A DNA stretch of 45,846 nucleotides from an uncultured Candidatus Saccharibacteria bacterium (GCA_947306745.1 CAMZHH010000005.1:1-45846); one strand, 5' to 3'. Positions 8,130 to 16,677 are shown, numbered from the stretch's first letter. Numbers and translations are program-made. Notes: generated by a model from the letters alone, not told the origin.

Positions 8130-8792
8130 ATGATAAGTTCTGCGGCGCTACAATGGATAGCACTCATTACAATGACCTTGGATCACATTGGGCTATATTT
8201 CTTCCCCAATCAGATTTTGTTCCGCATTATTGGCCGAATTGCGATGCCGATTTTCGTTTTTACACTTGCGGAAGGCTTCATTCATACTAAATCGCGTCAG
8301 AAGTATTTCATGCGCCTTGGTATGCTTGGCGTCATCTCAGAGATTGTAATGATTTTAATGCGTCAGTATACTGGTTACGATTTGCAGATAAACGTCGTAA
8401 TGACTTTGGCGCTCTGTTTTATTGCGATGCTCTGCGCAGAACGTGGCGGAGTGGGATGGTTTGGCGTGGCGGCCATTGCGGTAGCAGCCTATCTATTCAA
8501 TTTCGAGTATGGCGCGCCAGCTGTACTATTAGCCGTGGCGTTTTATTTCATCTGTAATCTACGCGACTTCCATGTCACTTATGCCGTCACGCTCGCATTA
8601 GCGTTAGGTGCTTTCGCGTATGCTACAACTATCAATTCTCATTGGACAGTACAGGCCTATTCGGCCTTGGCTTTCGTGCCGCTAGCTTTCTATAGCGGCG
8701 AAAAAGGGCGCCGAATTCCATACCGTTTGAATTATTGGTATTACCCGGCGCACCTCCTAGTGCTTCTTGCGATAAGATTAATGCTTCACTAA
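8130..8792 (+). CDS. TraX-family membrane protein
   Basis: 220 residues, polytopic. The N-terminus (QWIALITMTLDHIGLYFFP, LFRIIGRIAMPIFVFTLAEGFIHTKSRQKYFMRL, ISEIVMI) is the diagnostic TraX block. F-plasmid TraX acetylates pilin, but chromosomal members in bacteria without such pili are of unknown substrate and resemble integral-membrane acyltransferases. The ATG is six bases after its -10 and lacks a Shine-Dalgarno. Its 3' end overlaps the convergent methyltransferase by 15 bp. Confidence 0.88.
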   Translation: MISSAALQWIALITMTLDHIGLYFFPNQILFRIIGRIAMPIFVFTLAEGFIHTKSRQKYFMRLGMLGVISEIVMILMRQYTGYDLQINVVMTLALCFIAMLCAERGGVGWFGVAAIAVAAYLFNFEYGAPAVLLAVAFYFICNLRDFHVTYAVTLALALGAFAYATTINSHWTVQAYSALAFVPLAFYSGEKGRRIPYRLNYWYYPAHLLVLLAIRLMLH

Positions 8793-9362
8793 AATCGCCA
8801 TCGTACCGGCTAGACGAAAGTCATACTCTGCTTCATGGGCTTCCATGAATTCCGTCACAGCTTTAGCACTGCCTGGCAAAGCCGCGTTGCGATAATCATG
8901 AACAGCAATAATGCCGCCAGGATTCAAACGTGGAGCCACGAGCGTAAAACTAGTTTTGATAGACTCATAGAAATCACCATCTAGTAAGGCAAAAGAAATC
9001 TGAGCCGGCAAATCATCAGCCGTTAGCTCGTTGAACCACCCCTTTACGATGACAGGGTCAGGAAGCTGATATTTCTTGAACTTATGCGCCACAGAATCCG
9101 GCGAGGCCTTGAGCTCACCCTCTTTGAAGCGCCAACCGTCGGCGGATTGATCTTCGGCAGTTTTAGCCGGCAAGCCCTCAAAAGAATCATAAAGATATAG
9201 CCACTTATCTGGATTATCTTCCATAGCGCGGGCGAGCTGCACCGAAGTGTCGCCCATGTAGCAACCGAATTCCACGACGTCACCTGGAACGTCGGCGGTT
9301 TTGGCGAGCTCTTTCAAAAGTAATTGCGTCTCGCGATCTGGTATTTGTAAATCCGCAGCCAT
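8778..9362 (-). CDS. TylF/MycF-like class I SAM methyltransferase
   Basis: 194 residues. The SAM-binding motif I is VVEFGCYMGDTSVQLA, followed by YLYDSFEGLP, ISFALLDGDFYES and GGIIAVHDYRNAALPGSAKAV, as in the TylF (macrocin O-methyltransferase) family; metal-ligand acidic residues are visible in LLDGDFYES and VHDYRN. The substrate cannot be read from sequence; in non-producers these often modify glycans or small metabolites. Its ATG shares one base with the stop codon of the upstream kinase (TAATG), so the two are translationally coupled. Confidence 0.85.
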   Translation of the reverse strand: MAADLQIPDRETQLLLKELAKTADVPGDVVEFGCYMGDTSVQLARAMEDNPDKWLYLYDSFEGLPAKTAEDQSADGWRFKEGELKASPDSVAHKFKKYQLPDPVIVKGWFNELTADDLPAQISFALLDGDFYESIKTSFTLVAPRLNPGGIIAVHDYRNAALPGSAKAVTEFMEAHEAEYDFRLAGTMAILVKH

Positions 9363-9934
9363 TAGTCAATAAACTTTATCTCTTTCATGAGTTGACCGAA
9401 CTTCTCATGGAAGGTCTTAATATCTGCAGAGTTGTCGACATAATAATCAGCGATAGCGATTGGGCCACCTTTCTCGAGATTCTCAATTTCGCTGCGATCA
9501 CGCTCAGCGACTTCGGCAGCCGTGAATGGACGCTCTGGGCGCTCGGCAAGGCGCTTGCGGCGCAATGCTTTTGGTAATACGATAGCGACCACGGTCATTT
9601 CATTCGGGAATTCTTTGCGAAGAATCTTGTACTCCGTCCAGCTATAGAGACCATCGAGCACGATACGCTTCTGGCCGGCTTCGATGAGTTTCTTCGTGCT
9701 CTCAACGACACGCTTAACGACGAAGTCTTTGCCTTCTTTCTCGCGTAAGCCTTCGCGGAATTTCTTCTCGGTCTCTGGGGTGATTTCTTCGCCGGCTTCT
9801 TTAATGGCGTTCAAAATAACTCCGCCGAAGTATACTTTCGGGATACCGCGCTCGGTAAGATATTCGATGGCGGTTGATTTGCCGCTGCCACACATCCCAA
9901 CAATGGCAACGATTTTGACGTCTTTGCTTTCCAT
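9362..9934 (-). CDS. P-loop nucleotide kinase, UPF0200/dephospho-CoA-kinase-like
   Basis: 190 residues. The Walker A motif GMCGSGKS (residues 13-20), VYFGGVILNAIKE, the LREKEGKDFVVKR stretch, VLDGLYSWTEYKIL and RKRLAERPERPFT follow the order seen in the archaeal-type UPF0200 family, related to adenylate and dephospho-CoA kinases. The phosphate acceptor is not determined. The ATG is eight bases after a TATAAT (9943-9948) that sits directly behind the stop codon of the M16 peptidase gene. Overlaps the methyltransferase by one base. Confidence 0.8.
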   Translation of the reverse strand: MESKDVKIVAIVGMCGSGKSTAIEYLTERGIPKVYFGGVILNAIKEAGEEITPETEKKFREGLREKEGKDFVVKRVVESTKKLIEAGQKRIVLDGLYSWTEYKILRKEFPNEMTVVAIVLPKALRRKRLAERPERPFTAAEVAERDRSEIENLEKGGPIAIADYYVDNSADIKTFHEKFGQLMKEIKFID

Positions 9935-9942
9935 TACTGCTT

Positions 9943-9948
9943 ATTATA
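9943..9948 (-). promoter_or_regulatory. -10 box wedged in a 14-bp intergenic gap
   Basis: A minus-strand TATAAT starts immediately after the M16 stop codon (9949-9951) and ends eight bases before the kinase ATG. Any -35 lies inside the M16 coding sequence. Confidence 0.6.
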
Positions 9949-11226
9949 TCAGATAGCGCCAAGTACGCGCGACCAGAGTTCGTCGACGACGGATTTATTC
10001 ATATTGCCAACAGCGGCAAGGCCGGAAATGCCTGATTGCATAAATTCGCGCGCAAGGCTGACAATCGTGCTCTTATCGATAGCTTCAATCATCTTTGGCG
10101 CCTCGCTCATCGGCTCAAAAGTGCCGGTGGTAATATAATCGCGCATATAATAATTGCTAATTTGATCAGCGGTCTGCGCTAGCATCTGATGGCGACCGAG
10201 CGCATAAGTCTTAGCGGCATTAATATCAGCTTCGCTAATGTCACCATTGATCACCTTGGCAAGCTCAACGGCAATTAAATCAAATAGCTCAGCTGCGTTT
10301 TCGTGATTTACCTCGCCATCGAAGTCCCAAGTACTACTCCACTTATCGCTGTCCGCATTCGAGCCAATACCATAGACAATACCGCGACGACGTGCGGTGC
10401 CAAAAATCTTTGAGCTCATCGTGCCGTTCAAAATATGGTTAAGACAATCCATGGCATACTTCTCTTTCGGCTCGAGCGCACGCGAAATAATAAAGGAAAA
10501 GCCGAAGCAAACATTCGAAGCATCTTTACGACGAATCAAAACTGGATTCGTACCATTATAAATGCTAATCGGCACCTCAAACTTCTCACCTGGCTTCAAA
10601 TCCCAATCTTCAAGCATCTGGATAATCTTTTTCTTACGCAAGCGCAAGTTGCCACAGATAATAAACTGCATATTAGCAGCGGTATGCGTCCGACGATGAT
10701 GCTCGCGCACATCTTTTAGTTCGATATTATTAATCGTCTTGAGACGTTCGCCATAAGTAAGAACCTTCTCGCCAAGCTCTTGCTGTAGCTTTGGCCAGAT
10801 AAGGCGCGCATAATCGTTTTGATAGCCGGTTAATTCCGAGCGAACGTTCCCTTTTTCGGAGTTTAGTTCTTCTTCATTAAATTTCGGTTTAGCAACGGCA
10901 AGCTCCTGAAGGCTAAGAATACGATCCCATTCAAAGTCCGCACATTCTGCTTCGTAGGCAATAAAACAATCCGAAGTCCAAGCATTGTGATAGGCGCCGT
11001 TCTTCGTAAACTCCGATTCGTAAGCCTGCTCGTCTTTGTATTCCGCATTGCGGCCAAAAGCCATGTGCTCCATCAAGTGGGCAACTTCATAAATCTCTGG
11101 CTTTTTGACAAATTTATTGCCAGCACGAAAAATAATCTTGATGCTAAGCACGCTAGAGCCAGGAGCATCAATTAAAAGCCCGCGAGCGCCAGATTTAAGG
11201 TGAACTTCTTCAATAGTATGTTTCAT
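9949..11226 (-). CDS. M16-family zinc metallopeptidase
   Basis: 425 residues. The inverted zinc motif HxxEH is H50-L-M-E53-H54, and the third ligand Glu131 (in KGNVRSEL) is exactly 76 residues later, the classic M16 arrangement. The second, non-catalytic half contains the usual R/Y region near the C-terminus. No signal peptide, so it is probably cytoplasmic and may degrade peptides. The start has neither a clear Shine-Dalgarno nor a well-placed -10, unlike its neighbours. The kinase and methyltransferase follow on the same strand. Confidence 0.92.
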   Translation of the reverse strand: MKHTIEEVHLKSGARGLLIDAPGSSVLSIKIIFRAGNKFVKKPEIYEVAHLMEHMAFGRNAEYKDEQAYESEFTKNGAYHNAWTSDCFIAYEAECADFEWDRILSLQELAVAKPKFNEEELNSEKGNVRSELTGYQNDYARLIWPKLQQELGEKVLTYGERLKTINNIELKDVREHHRRTHTAANMQFIICGNLRLRKKKIIQMLEDWDLKPGEKFEVPISIYNGTNPVLIRRKDASNVCFGFSFIISRALEPKEKYAMDCLNHILNGTMSSKIFGTARRRGIVYGIGSNADSDKWSSTWDFDGEVNHENAAELFDLIAVELAKVINGDISEADINAAKTYALGRHQMLAQTADQISNYYMRDYITTGTFEPMSEAPKMIEAIDKSTIVSLAREFMQSGISGLAAVGNMNKSVVDELWSRVLGAI

Positions 11227-11242
11227 AGAATAACGGTTATGC

Positions 11243-11271
11243 TTGACAGATATGCAAAAGTATGATAGAAT
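11243..11271 (+). promoter_or_regulatory. Strong promoter facing the secA 3' end
   Basis: TTGACA (11243-11248), a 17-bp spacer and TAGAAT (11266-11271) preceded by TG at the extended -10 position. It is one of the best promoter matches in the window, yet no gene follows on this strand. Confidence 0.8.
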
Positions 11272-11277
11272 AATAAT

Positions 11278-11319
11278 ATCGCTGAGAACGCGGCCAGTTT
11301 TGGTCGCGTTCCCTTTTTC
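11278..11319 (+). ncRNA. Candidate ~40-nt RNA: promoter running straight into a terminator
   Basis: Transcription from the 11243 promoter should begin near 11278. The first structure met is an 11-bp stem GAACGCGGCCA / TGGTCGCGTTC (11286-11311, GTTT loop, one G-U pair) followed by CCTTTTT. There is no room for a coding sequence. The opposite strand has no T-run after the hairpin, so this is not simply the secA terminator. Confidence 0.45.
11286..11318 (+). terminator. Intrinsic terminator on the plus strand
   Basis: Stem 11286-11296 with 11301-11311, loop GTTT, T-run 11314-11318. Confidence 0.8.
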
Positions 11320-11322
11320 TAA

Positions 11323-14322
11323 CTAACGGCGGCCCTTCTTTTTATTCTGACGGGCTTTTTTCTTAGACTTACGCGCAGCATTACGCTTGGCGTTTTTATT
11401 TGTATTCTTGCCAGTGGCAGTCTTTGGCACGCCGGAATTTTCGGCTGGCTTGCTGACGCCATTTTCGTCTTTAGTGAACTCGTCGTCCATATTCTTAACG
11501 CCGGCTGAGACTTCATTTACACCCTTATTCGTAGCACTATCGGCCATCTTGGTAAGCTCAGTCTCATATTTATCGTCAGCGACAACACCCATATCTTGCA
11601 TCTTGAGATTGAGTAAGATATGCATAACTTCTTCACGAAGAGCGCGCTGCAAACCGTCGAAGAGCTTCTGCGATTCGGAGCGATACTCTACGAGTGGATC
11701 ACGCTGGCCAACAGAGCGCCAGTGAATACCCTCACGGAGATGTTGCATGTTTTCAAGGTGTTGCATCCAGAGCGTATCGAGAACGTTGAGGTAAATCTCA
11801 CGCTCAGCCTTGCGCATCACTTCCTCGCCGAATTCAACTTCTTTGTCGTGATACATTTCTTCTACAGCCGCGAGAGCAAGCTTGTAGCGATCCTTCTCTT
11901 TGCGCATGAGACCAATCGTATCGATAAGATCATCGTCGAGGTCAAAGACGCGCTTGAAGTTTTCGGCAAATTTCTTATTTACGCGAGAGCTAAATTGTAC
12001 AAGCTCGGCGATTTCCTCTTTGTAGAGGCGAGTAATCTCTGGGCGGATGTTATCACCGTCGAGAATCTTGCGGCGCATGGTATAAACAACCTTGCGGTGG
12101 CGGTTAATAACGTTATCGTACTGAACCACGTTCTTGCGGGAATCAAAGTTGAAACCTTCGATGCGCTTCTGGGCATTTTCAAGAGTCTTGCTGACGGTTT
12201 TGTTCTGAATCGGCATATCATCATCAACGCCGAGACGTTGCATAATCATCGCGATGCGATCACCTTGGAAGATGCGCATTAAGTCGTCTTCGCAAGATAC
12301 AAAGAATTGAGTAGTACCAGGATCACCCTGACGACCGCCACGACCACGGAGCTGGTTATCTACACGGCGAGAATCATGACGGGCAGTGCCAATCACGACA
12401 AGACCGCCGAGTTCGGCGACGCCTGGAGCGAGTTTAATATCGGTACCACGACCTGCCATGTTGGTAGCAAGGGTGACTGCACCCTTTTCGCCAGCCTTAG
12501 CGATAATCGCAGCCTCGCGCTCATTGTTCTTAGCATTCAAAAGCTCGAATGGAATACCTTCTTTCTCGAGGTAAGCCGCGATGCGCTCGTTGTTGGCGAT
12601 AGAGTCGGAACCGACAAGCACTGGCTGACCGCGATCATGGTATTTCTTGACCTCAGCAGCAATCGCTTTGAGCTTGGCAGCCTCGGTGCGATAAATTAAG
12701 TCATCCTTATCGACACGAATGATTGGCTTGTTCGGTGGAATCTGAATCACGTCGAGTGCGTAAATCTGCTGGAACTCTTCTGCCTCGGTGAAGGCGGTAC
12801 CAGTCATACCGGAGAGCTTATTGTATAGACGGAAGAAGTTCTGGAAGGAAACCGTAGCGAGGGTGGTAGATTCTTCACGAACCTGAACACCTTCCTTAGC
12901 CTCGATGGCCTGATGAAGACCTTCATTATAGCGACGACCGTGCATCAAACGACCGGTGTGCTCATCGACAATCATGACTTCACCGGAGTTAGTGACAACG
13001 TAATCTTTATCACGCTTAAAGAGCGTCTCTGCGCGGAGGGCTTGCTCAAGGTGATATACGATGCGAGTGTTTTCGGTAGTGTAAAGCGTGTCGACGCCGA
13101 GAATCTTTTGGACTTTTTCGACACCTTTATCGGTCAAAGCAACCGTGCGGCGCTTTTCGTCGACGATGTAATCTTCGTCGGAAAGCTGAGCGCAAACCTT
13201 AGCGAACTGGTAGTAGCTCTCTGGGTTGTCGGCAGCTGGAGCAGAAATAATCAATGGCGTACGCGCTTCATCAATCAAGATAGAGTCGACCTCATCTACG
13301 ATGGCGAAGTTGAGTTCGCGCTGGCGAAGGTACTGAGCATCTTGCACCATGTTATCGCGGAGGTAATCGAAACCGAATTCATTATTCGTACCATAAGTGA
13401 CATCACACTGGTAAGCTTCCTTACGAGTGCATGGGCGCAAATGTCTGAGGCGCTCATCGTCATGATCTTCGTTTTCATACTCTGGATCATAAGTGAAGCT
13501 AGCTTCATTAATAATTACACCAACAGTGAGGCCGAGGAAGTTATAGAGTTCACCCATCCAGCCAGCGTCGCGCTGTGCGAGGTAATCGTTTACCGTGACG
13601 ATATGAACGCCACGACCGGTCAAAGCGTTCAAATAAGCTGGAAGCGTAGCAACAAGAGTCTTACCTTCGCCAGTCTTCATTTCGGCGACGTTGCCTTCAT
13701 GAAGGACGATACCACCAATGAGCTGGACATCAAATGGGCGGAGCTTCAAAACGCGGTCGGACGCCTCGCGAACGAGAGCGAAGGCATCTGGCAAAATCTT
13801 GTCGAGAGCGCGGTTCGCCTCGGCGATTTTAGCCTTTTTGTCCTCTTTCTTGGCCTTCTTAGCAGCCTTCTTGTCTTCCTTATCGGCATTCTTGGCGCCT
13901 TTTACCTTGGCGAGCGCAAGCTTAGCCTGGTCTTGCTTCTGAATTTTCTTGAGACGACTCTTGAGTTTCTCGGTCTGAGCCTGAAGCTCTTCGTCGTCCA
14001 TCTCAGAATATTTCGCACCAAGCTTATTAATCTCTTCAACGCGCTTGGCAAGGCGGCGCAAAGTGCGCTTCTGAGCATCGCCAAAAATGTGCTGCAAAAA
14101 GATAGTCAAGCCAGATTTATCGGCAAGTTTATCGGTTGGTTTCTTCTCTTTTTTCGGCTTCTTGGAAGCTTTTTTAGCTTTTTCTACCACCTCAGCTTCT
14201 TCGACTGGGGCTTTTTTGGAAGTTTTTTTGACTTTGGCTTCCTCTTCTACTGGAGCCTTCTTGTCTGCGTGTTTTGTTTTGTCAGCCACCCTCTTCTGAT
14301 TCTCGGACCTCTTCTCTTTCAT
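11323..14322 (-). CDS. secA: Preprotein translocase ATPase SecA, with lysine-rich additions
   Basis: 999 residues. SecA drives post-translational export through SecYEG. The core begins near residue 72 (LTIFLQHIFGDAQKRTLRR); Walker A is KTGEGKT (about 216-222), and VDEVDSILIDEARTPLIIS and MAGRGTDIKL are intact. Three oddities: a ~70-residue Lys/Ala/Glu N-terminal extension, a Lys/Ala-rich insertion at about 128-170 where other SecAs have a short linker before LPDAFALVREAS, and a Lys/Arg-rich C-terminus lacking the usual zinc-binding CxCxSG motif. The ATG is six bases after TATACT (14329-14334), supporting the long N-terminus as real. Confidence 0.97.
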   Translation of the reverse strand: MKEKRSENQKRVADKTKHADKKAPVEEEAKVKKTSKKAPVEEAEVVEKAKKASKKPKKEKKPTDKLADKSGLTIFLQHIFGDAQKRTLRRLAKRVEEINKLGAKYSEMDDEELQAQTEKLKSRLKKIQKQDQAKLALAKVKGAKNADKEDKKAAKKAKKEDKKAKIAEANRALDKILPDAFALVREASDRVLKLRPFDVQLIGGIVLHEGNVAEMKTGEGKTLVATLPAYLNALTGRGVHIVTVNDYLAQRDAGWMGELYNFLGLTVGVIINEASFTYDPEYENEDHDDERLRHLRPCTRKEAYQCDVTYGTNNEFGFDYLRDNMVQDAQYLRQRELNFAIVDEVDSILIDEARTPLIISAPAADNPESYYQFAKVCAQLSDEDYIVDEKRRTVALTDKGVEKVQKILGVDTLYTTENTRIVYHLEQALRAETLFKRDKDYVVTNSGEVMIVDEHTGRLMHGRRYNEGLHQAIEAKEGVQVREESTTLATVSFQNFFRLYNKLSGMTGTAFTEAEEFQQIYALDVIQIPPNKPIIRVDKDDLIYRTEAAKLKAIAAEVKKYHDRGQPVLVGSDSIANNERIAAYLEKEGIPFELLNAKNNEREAAIIAKAGEKGAVTLATNMAGRGTDIKLAPGVAELGGLVVIGTARHDSRRVDNQLRGRGGRQGDPGTTQFFVSCEDDLMRIFQGDRIAMIMQRLGVDDDMPIQNKTVSKTLENAQKRIEGFNFDSRKNVVQYDNVINRHRKVVYTMRRKILDGDNIRPEITRLYKEEIAELVQFSSRVNKKFAENFKRVFDLDDDLIDTIGLMRKEKDRYKLALAAVEEMYHDKEVEFGEEVMRKAEREIYLNVLDTLWMQHLENMQHLREGIHWRSVGQRDPLVEYRSESQKLFDGLQRALREEVMHILLNLKMQDMGVVADDKYETELTKMADSATNKGVNEVSAGVKNMDDEFTKDENGVSKPAENSGVPKTATGKNTNKNAKRNAARKSKKKARQNKKKGRR

Positions 14323-14328
14323 CGTTCT

Positions 14329-14334
14329 AGTATA
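14329..14334 (-). promoter_or_regulatory. secA -10 box
   Basis: TATACT on the minus strand, six bases before the secA ATG, in the 21-bp gap between hpf and secA. No Shine-Dalgarno is present. Confidence 0.6.
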
Positions 14335-14343
14335 TCACGCGGC

Positions 14344-14700
14344 TTATTTCTTCAAAAAGCGCTTGAGAAATCCTTTCTTGTCGTAATTAGTTTTTTCGGT
14401 CTTGAAACGGCGAATCTGACCCATCAACTTTGCCTCGAGGATATCAACACCAGCGAAAACGTTGGAGGATTCTTCCTTAGCGTTGAGGACTTTACCGCCT
14501 GGAATATCTAATGTAGCGGAGATCTCATATTTGTTGCCGTGGTCGCGGTTTACCTGAGTAACAACTACCTTGGCGCCGACATCTTTGCGGTTCTGGCGTG
14601 GAAGATAGCGATCGAGCTTGCCAATGCGCTTGTGGACATATTTCTGGAAGCTCTCTTCAACCTTGTAGTTAGAGCCACTAATGTCAATATTTTCAATCAT
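14344..14700 (-). CDS. hpf: Ribosome hibernation-promoting factor, short form (HPF/YfiA)
   Basis: 118 residues from the ATG at 14700. The beta-alpha-beta-beta-beta-alpha fold is recognisable (IDISGSNYKVEESFQKYVHKRIGKL, DIPGGKVLNAKEESSNVFAGVDILEAKLMGQIRRFK). It has the basic C-terminus but lacks the long-form C-terminal dimerisation domain. It binds the 30S decoding region and inactivates idle ribosomes. The chosen start is ten bases after AAAGGAG and one base after the serS stop; the frame extends six codons upstream into serS but without a better site. Second gene of a serS-hpf operon. Confidence 0.93.
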   Translation of the reverse strand: MIENIDISGSNYKVEESFQKYVHKRIGKLDRYLPRQNRKDVGAKVVVTQVNRDHGNKYEISATLDIPGGKVLNAKEESSNVFAGVDILEAKLMGQIRRFKTEKTNYDKKGFLKRFLKK

Positions 14701-14701
14701 G

Positions 14702-16003
14702 TTATAGGATCTCCTTTCCATCCATATATTTACGCAAAACTTCCGGAATACGAATCGTCATATCCTCGTTTTGGTAATTCTCGATAATTGCAATCATAAT
14801 GCGACCCAGCGCAAAGGCGGTAGCATCGTTCGTGTGAACGAGCTCAACCTCGCCATCCTCGCGGCGCACGCGAGTATTGAGGCGGCGCGACTGGTAGTCG
14901 GTCATATAATCTGCAGTATGAGTTTCGCGATACTTATTTTGGCCTGGGAGCCAAACTTCCATGTCGATACCACGAGCATCTGGTTTGCCGATATCGAAAG
15001 TACATTTGCGGATTACGCGATATGGAAGTCGAAGTTGTTCAATGAGCCAGCGCTGAATAGCGACGAATAATTCGTGCTCCTTGCGGCTGGTTTCTTTCGT
15101 AGAGAAGCTCTCCATTTCGAGCTTATCGAACTGATGCATACGGATGATGCCTTCCATGTCTTTGCCGTAGGTACCGGCTTCTTGGCGGAAGGATGTAGCA
15201 TAACCCAAATAGCGAACTGGGAGTTCAGCTTCTTGGAAAATTTCGTTAGCATGCATGGAACCCAAAACATGCTCGGCGCTACCCTGGAGCCAGAGTTCTT
15301 CGCCATCAATCTTGTAGCGGTCTTCACGTGGTTCAAGGCGATCCATAGCATCGTACATCTCAGTACGAAGCATGAGTGGTGGCAAGACAAGCGTAAATGG
15401 CTTTGTTGAGAGACCGGTAAGCTTGTTCTTCTTAATAATCTCAGCAATCACGCCCTCGTCGGAGAGGCTATTCATGACGAAGTTCACAATGGCCATCTGA
15501 AGCTTGACCATATCGCCCTTAATATAGGCGAAACGGGCGCCAGTAACCTTAGCGGCGCGCTCCTTGTCGATCCAACCGCGTGCTTGACCAATTTCGTAGT
15601 GATTCTTTGGCTCAAAATCAAACTTGGTTGGTTCGCCGATAACCTCGGCAACTTCGTTCTCGTCCTCGGAGAGGCCGACCGGGACGTCGTCTTCTGGGAC
15701 GTTTGGAATTAACTTTAATTTGGCCAGATAGGTCGGCTCAACTTCGGACAACTTGGATTCGAGTTCAGAAAGCTCAGTCTTGAGCTCTTTGCCGCGGGAA
15801 ATCAGTTTCTGATCCGGCTTACCGTTTTTCATCTGCGCAGAGATTTGATTGCGTTCTTGGCGCAAGCTGTCAATTTTCTGCGATAGACTCTTGCGCTCGT
15901 CATCCAGCTTCAGCACTTCGTCAAGATCAATCTCATAGGCCTTGTTACGAATTGCATCCTCAACCTTTTGGCGATTCGCACGGATATAGTTAATATCTAA
16001 CAT
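14702..16003 (-). CDS. serS: Seryl-tRNA synthetase
   Basis: 433 residues. An N-terminal two-helix coiled-coil arm (about 25-105) that grips the long variable arm of tRNA-Ser, then the class II catalytic core: TFRQEAG-like motif 2 (SFRQEAGTYGKDMEGIIRMHQF) and motif 3 AFALGRIMIAIIENYQ. It charges tRNA-Ser and tRNA-Sec. The ATG is nine bases after TTAAAAT with no Shine-Dalgarno. First gene of the serS-hpf operon. Confidence 0.97.
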   Translation of the reverse strand: MLDINYIRANRQKVEDAIRNKAYEIDLDEVLKLDDERKSLSQKIDSLRQERNQISAQMKNGKPDQKLISRGKELKTELSELESKLSEVEPTYLAKLKLIPNVPEDDVPVGLSEDENEVAEVIGEPTKFDFEPKNHYEIGQARGWIDKERAAKVTGARFAYIKGDMVKLQMAIVNFVMNSLSDEGVIAEIIKKNKLTGLSTKPFTLVLPPLMLRTEMYDAMDRLEPREDRYKIDGEELWLQGSAEHVLGSMHANEIFQEAELPVRYLGYATSFRQEAGTYGKDMEGIIRMHQFDKLEMESFSTKETSRKEHELFVAIQRWLIEQLRLPYRVIRKCTFDIGKPDARGIDMEVWLPGQNKYRETHTADYMTDYQSRRLNTRVRREDGEVELVHTNDATAFALGRIMIAIIENYQNEDMTIRIPEVLRKYMDGKEIL

Positions 16004-16012
16004 AGTAATTTC

Positions 16013-16051
16013 ATTTTAACATCAAACCACCGCTGTGACTAGCGGTGGTTT
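16013..16051 (-). promoter_or_regulatory. serS -10 box next to a 10-bp hairpin
   Basis: TAAAAT (minus strand, 16013-16018). Just upstream, AAACCACCGC (16024-16033) and GCGGTGGTTT (16042-16051) form a perfect 10-bp stem with an 8-base loop. On the minus strand the hairpin is followed by only a short T stretch, so it may be a weak terminator for the 16084 gene that overlaps the serS promoter. Confidence 0.55.
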
Positions 16052-16083
16052 AGGGATTTTACAGATTAAACAAAGATTGGCTT

Positions 16084-16521
16084 TTAGGCGCAGGCATAGG
16101 CGATATTATGAGCGACGGCCTGCTCTTCGAGACGAGCCTGGCGAGTAGCGTCATCAATACTAGAGTTTACAGAGTGTTTGACGCGAGCTTTCTCCTCAGC
16201 CTTTTTGCCATCATTCCAGCGATCGAGCGTGCCTACAAGATAGCCAGTGATGCGGCGCAAGCGCTCAAACTTGCTACCAAAATATTGATCATGCTCGTCT
16301 AGATAAGTCTTTGCGGTGTCCATATCACTACTTTTAGCAATGAGAGCGGCGCCGGTTTCGACGAGACGGCTGACGTGAAGATTCTCGTAGTTATCGAGGT
16401 CTTTAAGCGCGACTTCGATGTCTTTGCGAGAAACCTTCGCATAGCGGTTGAGCGATTTCTCAAAGCGGGCGAGGTCGAACTTCTCTGCATCGTTGGCATC
16501 AAAATAAATGATATTCTTCAT
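16084..16521 (-). CDS. Small protein with an NrdD-tail-like motif, NrdR-box controlled
   Basis: 145 residues, soluble and helical. The stretch FERLRRITGYLVG followed by TLDRWNDGKKAEEKARVKH resembles the C-terminal end of anaerobic (class III) ribonucleotide reductase NrdD, where an R-x-T-G-Y segment precedes W-N-x-G-K-x-x-E. The glycyl-radical loop and the zinc cysteines are absent (a single Cys, penultimate), so it is not a reductase itself. It is transcribed alone from a consensus promoter overlaid by two NrdR-type boxes, which independently ties it to deoxynucleotide metabolism. AAAGGA precedes the ATG. The NrdD resemblance is by eye and needs a profile search. Confidence 0.6.
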   Translation of the reverse strand: MKNIIYFDANDAEKFDLARFEKSLNRYAKVSRKDIEVALKDLDNYENLHVSRLVETGAALIAKSSDMDTAKTYLDEHDQYFGSKFERLRRITGYLVGTLDRWNDGKKAEEKARVKHSVNSSIDDATRQARLEEQAVAHNIAYACA

Positions 16522-16577
16522 ATTTAATTTTCCTTTGTTTAATTAATTTTTCTGATATACGTTAGCGATTTGATTTA

Positions 16578-16632
16578 ATTATAAGCACTATATATAGCGT
16601 AGTCAACAATAAAATTACGCTATATCTAGTGA
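16578..16632 (-). promoter_or_regulatory. Consensus promoter with tandem NrdR-type boxes
   Basis: Minus-strand TTGACT (16601-16606), 17-bp spacer, TATAAT (16578-16583). Box 1, GCACTATATATAGCGT (16585-16600), fills the spacer and matches the NrdR consensus acaCwAtATaTwGtgt at 14 of 16 positions. Box 2, ACGCTATATCTAGTGA (16617-16632), matches at 13. The boxes are 32 bp start to start, three helical turns, the classic NrdR tandem spacing. Confidence 0.85.
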
Positions 16633-16677
16633 TGTTGTAAATATTACAATGCGTACCCTATTGGCCGATCGCTTACA

